Shown here in pieces: positions 1 to 64,000 of a stretch of DNA of 64,000 nt; the first letter of the stretch is position 1; each line of letters begins with the position of its first letter. The stretch is from Nomia melanderi (lineage: Eukaryota; Arthropoda; Insecta; Hymenoptera; Halictidae), in assembly GCF_051020985.1 (NCBI RefSeq), contig NC_135007.1:3655001-3719000 (forward strand), given 5' to 3'. The translations under genes were made by a program, and so were the position numbers. The notes beneath the pieces are model-generated. The model did no database searches, had not been told where the DNA came from, and worked only from the letters and a program-made list of their open reading frames with translations.

Positions 1-1868
1 CTTACCGTCGGTCCATGAACGTTCAGTTCCAACGAAGAGTGTCTGTCCTCTTCGCCTATTTGAAAGTTACAGTTATAAATGGATCCAAAATAGGTTTACA
101 ACCAAAAATTCATTATTTTTTACAATATTCTACACAGACTTCAAGTTGCTTGTTTAAATAAAATGTTTATTTCCATATTAAACATGTTCCCCGACATCGT
201 GTTATCTAACAAAATCACATCGTTTCCCTTCATGGGTAAAAATGGAGATGCCGATGTAATCGATAATGTTTTAACTCAGAAATTATACTTTCAACGATGA
301 ACGGTCAACACGAAACGCTGTCACGCTACGTATACGACGACTCGTTGTACGTTCCGCGATCATAACACAATTGAAAGCACGAGCAATGTTATTTCTCCAT
401 TTATTTTTACATCGAAGCTATGGAATTCGATAATCTGATCGGCGAAATACGAGTTGTTTTTAATTCCATTGAATGGCAGAGGGTAATTCATCGTCTATCA
501 GAAAACGTGGAGAAGCACGTGCCGAACCGTTGCTGTTAATTTGATTTTTAAGCGTTTGCCTACTGAAACATCGAATATTTTAAAAATAGTATACACCTTC
601 ATAGAAAAATCAATGCTCATGTGCAGAAGCGTTTTAGATAATTTGATGTCGTTCAAACGATTAGGTTTTTATTTATACATATATATATATATATATATTT
701 TTCTTTTTTAACACATGAGTGACCGCGACATATTCAGGTGTAAGTAAAAATTTCGCGCACAGGTCGAGGTTATCGCGATTGAATAGAAATCACAATCACA
801 ATCTGAAGTTCCCTTACTGGTGGCGTACACGACGTGGAATCCGATTTTTCTCGGCATGTTAAGGTGGTGGTTTGCTAGCGACGAGATCGGTGAACCAGAA
901 GATCCGTCGAACAAGCGGATAAATAAAAAAAAAGTACGACGGGAGAAGGGGAAACGATGAAAATGTCAAAATCTAAAAGGCACAGCCATCTGAAAGCTCG
1001 ATAAGGGGGAGCTTGCAAGATTCACCCCGGCGCGTAGGCAACGCCACTTGCACGTCTGGCCGCGGCGAAGCTTGCGACAGAACTGGCAGACTGCTCCCTG
1101 TTTTCGCGAGCGGAAACTCTGATCTCTCGACACCCCAAGCATTTTCGCTTGGCACAAGAGCCCCTCTTGTGCTTTTAAGTTCTTTTATAATCGGAGACAA
1201 TCTAATGATCGGTTGAACGTGAACTGCAATGCAACAGTTATTTCCCTTTCTTTTCCTTCTTAATGTCACTTAATTTTTCATGATAGAGCTGAAAAATAAG
1301 GGGTGGTGAAACTTCCCCAGAGATTGATTGTATCTGTTAATTTTACGTAACAAATTGTTTTATCTATATAATCAATAAATGTGTAAGAATTTTGTGAAGA
1401 TTATTAATCAAGACTTTAATTTTCATGCCATTAAATAAATTTTTTAAAGATTGTAATTATAGAATTTCAAGGTTTCCATTAAATCTTGACTTTTCGTACA
1501 AGGCACATTATGGCACCGTCTTGCATTCCGCTCAAGTTGAAATATAGACTGTAATTTCGTAATGGATCAATAAGCGGAGGCTGCGTGACGTCAGAGGGTG
1601 CGGCGAGGGTGGAATAGCTCGCGAGAATCGTTATATGTGTTGCGTGTCGTCCATTCACGACCACGTGCGCACGAGCACGTGCTTCTTCATTTTTAAATGA
1701 AGCAATTTAAGTAATTAATTTATGCACTCAATGTCACCATATCTAATTAATTTCATAATTAAGTCATGTAATTAAATCATCTATTCAAACATGAAAATTG
1801 GAAACGTTTATGTAAAAAAACAACGATTAATATACAATTATTTATATTATATTTACTAATTTATATAT
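1..1868. other. Gene-free region downstream of DPM1
   Basis: No reading frame here shows a recognisable domain. Short open frames at about 966-1269 on both strands lie in a locally GC-richer patch and look fortuitous. A TA dinucleotide run lies at 679-698. The rest is AT-rich spacer. Confidence 0.5.
679..698. repeat. (TA)n microsatellite
   Basis: Uninterrupted alternating AT/TA run of about 20 nt in AT-rich spacer. Confidence 0.8.
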
Positions 1869-1874
1869 TTTATT
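1869..1874 (-). terminator. Probable DPM1 polyadenylation signal
   Basis: AATAAA on the - strand, about 43 nt past the DPM1 stop codon (1917-1919). Position and hexamer are canonical, but the cleavage site was not identified. Confidence 0.55.
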
Positions 1875-1916
1875 TAAAATATAGGAATGTACAGAGATGT
1901 TAAATAACAGTTGAGA

Positions 1917-2949
1917 TTATGTAGTAGCAAAAAGATATAGGAGACCTTTTGCAAATTGGAAGATTTCTGAACCACCCAATTTTGATTCACCATAAAGACG
2001 ATCTACAAATGAGATTGGTACTTCTCCTATGGTATATTTGAACTGTCTAGCTCTGACTATCATTTCCATTTGGAATACATATCCTTTGGATACACAGGAC
2101 TTAATTAATTTCTCCAATACGTCTTTCTTATATAATCTGCAATTATAAGAATAAATAAGTATAACAAAATAAGAACATTATAAAATATATATAATTTGAT
2201 AGTATTAAGTACCTGAAACTTCCTGTAAGATCACTGGCACCCGGCCTTAGAAGGATTTGCGTCAAGAAGTTTGCACCTCTGCTTATCAATTTTCTTTTAA
2301 AGTCCCAACCATAAACTCCTCCATCATGAGCATACCTTGTACCACTAACAATATCTAGATCAAGGTACCTCTGTTGTTCCACCATTTTGGGTATGAATTT
2401 AGGCTGACGAAGATAAAATATACATAAATTATAACAATCAAAATGGAATATTTGTTTGAAAAGAAATATATACATGATGAGATAGGTCAGAATCCATGAT
2501 GACAATGAAATTTCCTGTGGCATGTTTAATTCCATGAATATAAGCTGTTCCAAGTCCAAGCTTCTTCTCTCTTGGTCTCAATATTATTTTATTTTCACCA
2601 TACAAACCTTGCAACTGTTTTGCCATATCCAATGTTCCATCAGGAGAGCCATCGTCGATTACGATTATTTCATAATCAAGTTCGCTAGAATGTTGGATAC
2701 GTTCGCTAGACTGATTAATTTTTTAGATTTCATACTTTTAATCCTTTACTTTTATCCAACGGGAGATATTTTATCCATAATTGAGGTTATGTTGCTATAG
2801 TATAGTTACCTCTCATCCATATATTTGACGATAAGCCAAATAATTATAGGTAAATTTTCAATTTCATTGTACGTCGGAAGTAAAATTGAATACTTATCAT
2901 TTTTCGTTAACTCTTTTATATCTTTTTTAGTTTGTTCTTTTTCTACCAT
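1917..2949 (-). CDS. DPM1: Dolichol-phosphate mannosyltransferase catalytic subunit (four exons)
   Basis: Enzyme of the ER membrane that moves mannose from GDP-mannose to dolichyl phosphate, giving Dol-P-Man for N-glycosylation, GPI anchors and O-/C-mannosylation. Exons on the - strand: 2949-2810, 2705-2474, 2403-2213 and 2136-1917. Phases agree (2, 0, 2) and the coding sum is 783 nt, i.e. 260 residues plus stop, the same length as human DPM1. Visible family-2 glycosyltransferase features, in order: KYSILLPTYNE near residue 20, the nucleotide-binding DDGSPDGT near 60, the metal-binding DSD of MDSDLSHH near 118, then FLTQILLRPGASDLTGSFR and, near the C-terminus, YGESKLGG. There is no C-terminal membrane span, as in the short animal form that needs DPM2 and DPM3. 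The ATG at 2949-2947 gives a short lysine-rich N-terminus; no better upstream start was seen. The gene faces away from Dscam1 across about 2.9 kb. Confidence 0.93.
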
Positions 2950-5869
2950 TTTGACAGTAATCGGTACAACACAGTATCGCGAATGGCACCTTCCTTATCA
3001 AGTGCCGCATTGCCGAATCCACGCGTTCCGGAGAATTTGTCAGTAAAACAGTCTACTTCCGGTGACGTGCCCATTAGCGGGTCAACACGTCTTTACAAAA
3101 TGGAGGTTCAAATTTCGTTCAACAAATACATGCCATATTACAAAAACTTTATAAAATTTTCTCAAAATGCAAAGATTAATTATCTCATAATTATTGTCTT
3201 CATAAAAGATGTATCATTTCTAAGTATATAAATAAAAAGGATTTTGCAGTTATATCAGAGCAAATTACTAAAAAACAAAAAAAATAATTAAGAAAAGAAC
3301 AGGGCATTTTCTTAAAAATTTGGTTCTTTAAAACGAATGGATATTGCAAATATTTTCATATGCTTATTCTTTACAATTATCTAACAGTTTTACATGTTCA
3401 AATTAAACTGAGTCTTCAAAATTTTTAATTTGAAAATTCTTTTAACGGCCACTTTGCTAACCGAGTTTGAACTAACTGCATCATGTCTATTTTAAATAAC
3501 GCAGATTAACTTTTTTCTCTGATTTAAAAAAATGTGCTTCAACAAGAAATAAAAGATCGCGGCGTTATTTGTTATTACAATTTCAAATACGGTCTGTCAG
3601 GTCCAATTGCAATTACAGGAGATGGTGCGAAAGTGCACGAGACCACGGCAGTTCCTGTCGCGTGCGAGAAAGGTCGACCAACCGACGTCCCCACTACGTC
3701 CCAACACTAGAGCGTACACCACGACGACGACCCCCACCGCCGACCTCGAGATCCCGTGGAGCAGCCGCTGTCCCGAAGCAAAACGACGCTCCTCGCTGCA
3801 CTCTTCGGTCGTTCACGGACCTAGAGTGTTCGTTCTATTCGAGCGGTGTGTAGTCAGCGTGTGTTCTCTGCGATTTAATCGACGTGTTGTCGGTACGTAC
3901 TCCGATGAAATCGTCACTGTTCTCACACGTGTGAGTCACGCTCGGGAGTTTCTCCTACATGAGCACGGCGACCTTCGCTCAAGGAAACAAAAAAAAACGA
4001 GAAATTAAAACCGAGCGATCGGGAAGTCAGTCCAGACCGGCCTGAGAGATTCGCGAAATCTCCCGTGGGTGTGTACGTGTGGTACATGTGCTCCTGTGAA
4101 TGCCGAGTGTGATCATCGCGGGTGATCGTTATCATCGTCTGGAAGCCGTAGCTTCCTTCGAATTGAATCGGATCGCAGCAGTCTGTCGAAGCGCAATTTT
4201 AATCGTCGAACCGGCAAGGTCTTGAATCCTCGGACAGGGTGTCACTTTTAATTGTCAAATCGATTCTTTCATCGAGCGATGGGATGAATCGCTGACACTC
4301 TTGAATCACATCGGCTGATGTTAAATTATTTAATAGTACTCCGAGATGATTTATCGGCCGCGTTGGGGGGAGAGAGGTGCTAATCGCGAACGGATGCAAC
4401 GTTATGGAGTACGCGTTCGTTCAACTTGAAAGATTGCCTCTTTACAATGCGGATGATAATTAAAGGAAGAAGTTCCGAAGTCTCGTCGGATGCAAGGGTG
4501 GTGACCTTCTGCGGCCGACGAGAGTAGATGTCGGATGTGTCCTAGATTCATTAGCACCGATATCGGTGCACTCCGACAGCGAGAGTATCGGTGAATTAAT
4601 TGAACGAACTCCGCGAGTCGTATAATCTTTCGATTTGCACCCGATGGTAGCGAAGGTTCGGTTGACCCGCAGCGTCCGTGGTATTTCTGGTCCAGGTAGT
4701 CAGGCTATGCGGTATTTTATAGGGTCGGGGGCGGGTTTTCCGGATTTAGCGAAGGCTGCATGGAGGAGCAGAGAATCGGGCAGGCCGGCGAGCAAGCGGA
4801 CTGGCTCGGGCAAATACCAGCAAGCATGGCGTACGGCTGCACGAGGGGTAGATTGGTCCGCTCCGCACCCTGCGATCAATAAACCCACCGAGAGGGAGCA
4901 GCTCCGTGACGAGCAGCACTATTCCGTGCTTTCTCTTCTCTCCTCTCCTTTCTCCGCTTTTCCGTCTCTTTCCCTATCCGATTCGTTCTCTTCTTCCTAC
5001 CTGACACGATCGTGCTATCGGTGATTCAGCACGTGCACGGTGTTTCACCGGTGGTTTCGAAAAACAGCCGGCAACGTGTTCCAAGGATTACCAAGGAATC
5101 GACGGAACGCCGAAGGCTTCGCCCAGTCTTTCGTTTCCCACACGTTCGCATCTTATGTCACTTTTTTCTTTTTTTTTCTTGTCAGTTTTCGTCCGCTTCG
5201 TCATTTAAGAGTCTGCTTAATTCATTGACTCGTATGAATCCTTACCCGAAAATATGGTCCCTAGCATCCTCGCCACTTTACGCAGATTGCAGCATGGTTT
5301 TTGTTAAAGCTGTTCTCCATGCTGATGATTCTCCTTTGCGCATTATTGTTTTTGTTAGCGTAGCTTTATGCTAGACGCTTATCCGTTTGCGTTTTGATGT
5401 TTACAGGCAGTAGCGTATTGGTCGTATGAGAATGTAGAAACACAGGGAACTATTAAGTACGACCGATGACGTGTATGGCTTCCGTTCAACAGCTTGCGTG
5501 GGGTTCGTAGTCACGCATGCTGATTTTTCACGCAAGCTTAAAAATATTCGGGGCAATCCTCGCGTATCAGGCCAGGCGCTCCGAATAAACCAGTCGGCCT
5601 TGAACCCTACCCAAGGGTCGTGCAATTCAGATGTGCCCACTGCATGCGTAGGTGGGGACCCGCGTGAATCCTCCACGCAGACGGGAAATGATTTAGGACG
5701 TTGCGGCGTCCATTGATTTCTTTTGCGTTGCATCCGGAGTGACAGGACCTCGGTGTGACTGCTGCGATCCGTTTCGTACGCCGCAAGTGCGAAAGCTGTA
5801 CGTTCAGTTGCGTGTTTTTCTGTGTGACATCAGGTGAGAATCAGTGCGATCAAGGAAAACAGGATCAGG
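2950..5869. other. Region between DPM1 and the Dscam1 start codon (promoters, 5' UTR)
   Basis: Head-to-head spacer of 2.9 kb. About 2950-3560 is AT-rich; 3560-5860 is richer in GC and CpG, as expected for 5' UTR and promoter DNA. A TCAGT insect initiator-like pentamer lies at 5804-5808, 62 nt before the Dscam1 ATG, but no matching downstream element was seen, so the start site is unknown. 5' UTR exons of Dscam1 may lie here. Open frames at 3569-3853, 3607-4008 and 4635-5024 have no recognisable domain and are not called. Confidence 0.45.

Positions 5870-64000
<58,131 letters not shown>

Noticed and set aside
966..1269. Overlapping frames on both strands in a GC-richer patch
   Set aside because: No domain, no splice context, overlapping phases.
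5804..5808. TCAGT as the Dscam1 transcription start
   Set aside because: A five-base motif is too weak without a downstream element or transcript data.

Overview
The window is eukaryotic and reads as insect DNA: AT-rich spacers, GT-AG introns, and one very large gene whose coding sequence is broken into short exons that repeat in arrays. It holds the 5' three quarters of Dscam1 (Down syndrome cell adhesion molecule 1) on the + strand, from the signal-peptide exon at 5870 past the right edge. A compact four-exon dolichol-phosphate mannosyltransferase gene (DPM1) lies on the - strand at 1917-2949, head to head with Dscam1. The make-up of the variable arrays (8 exon 4, 42 intact exon 6, 17 exon 9) fits a hymenopteran (bee, ant or wasp); as far as I recall the honeybee counts are close to this. 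I cannot name the species.

Layout: 1-1868 no gene; 1917-2949 DPM1 (-); 2950-5869 shared upstream region; 5870-5957 Dscam1 exon 1; 10662-11741 exons 2 and 3 (Ig1); 13066-21805 eight alternative exons 4 (first half of Ig2); 23981-24130 exon 5 (rest of Ig2); 24131-25464 intron 5 with the RNA-pairing elements; 25465-43078 the exon 6 array (first half of Ig3); 43246-43780 a long purine-only repeat; 46204-47391 three constitutive exons (rest of Ig3, then Ig4, Ig5, Ig6); 48396-60181 seventeen alternative exons 9 (Ig7); 61899-64000 constitutive exons for Ig8, Ig9, FNIII-1, FNIII-2 and the start of FNIII-3. Splice phases agree throughout: exon 4 variants are multiples of 3 (phase 1 to 1), exon 6 variants are 3n+1 (phase 1 to 2), exon 9 variants are multiples of 3 (phase 1 to 1). 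Choosing one exon from each array gives 8 x 42 x 17 = 5712 possible ectodomains, before the transmembrane exon choice that lies outside the window.

The most interesting signal concerns how one exon 6 is chosen. Intron 5 contains a docking-site-like element (24894-24926) complementary to short motifs in front of many exon 6 variants. Its reverse complement is itself a near-perfect exon 6 3' end (the QGYPVPAFR codons plus the AG|GT donor). Most of the long gaps between exon 6 variants carry a decayed sense copy of that same exon tail just where a selector is expected, and where variants are packed 38-101 nt apart the tail of the preceding exon sits in that place. This suggests that the docking site is an inverted exon-tail copy and that the selectors are exon tails, decayed or still coding. 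A perfect 15-bp inverted repeat lies just 5' of the docking site.

All coordinates were worked out by hand from splice consensus, reading frame and internal repeat homology. No database search was run.
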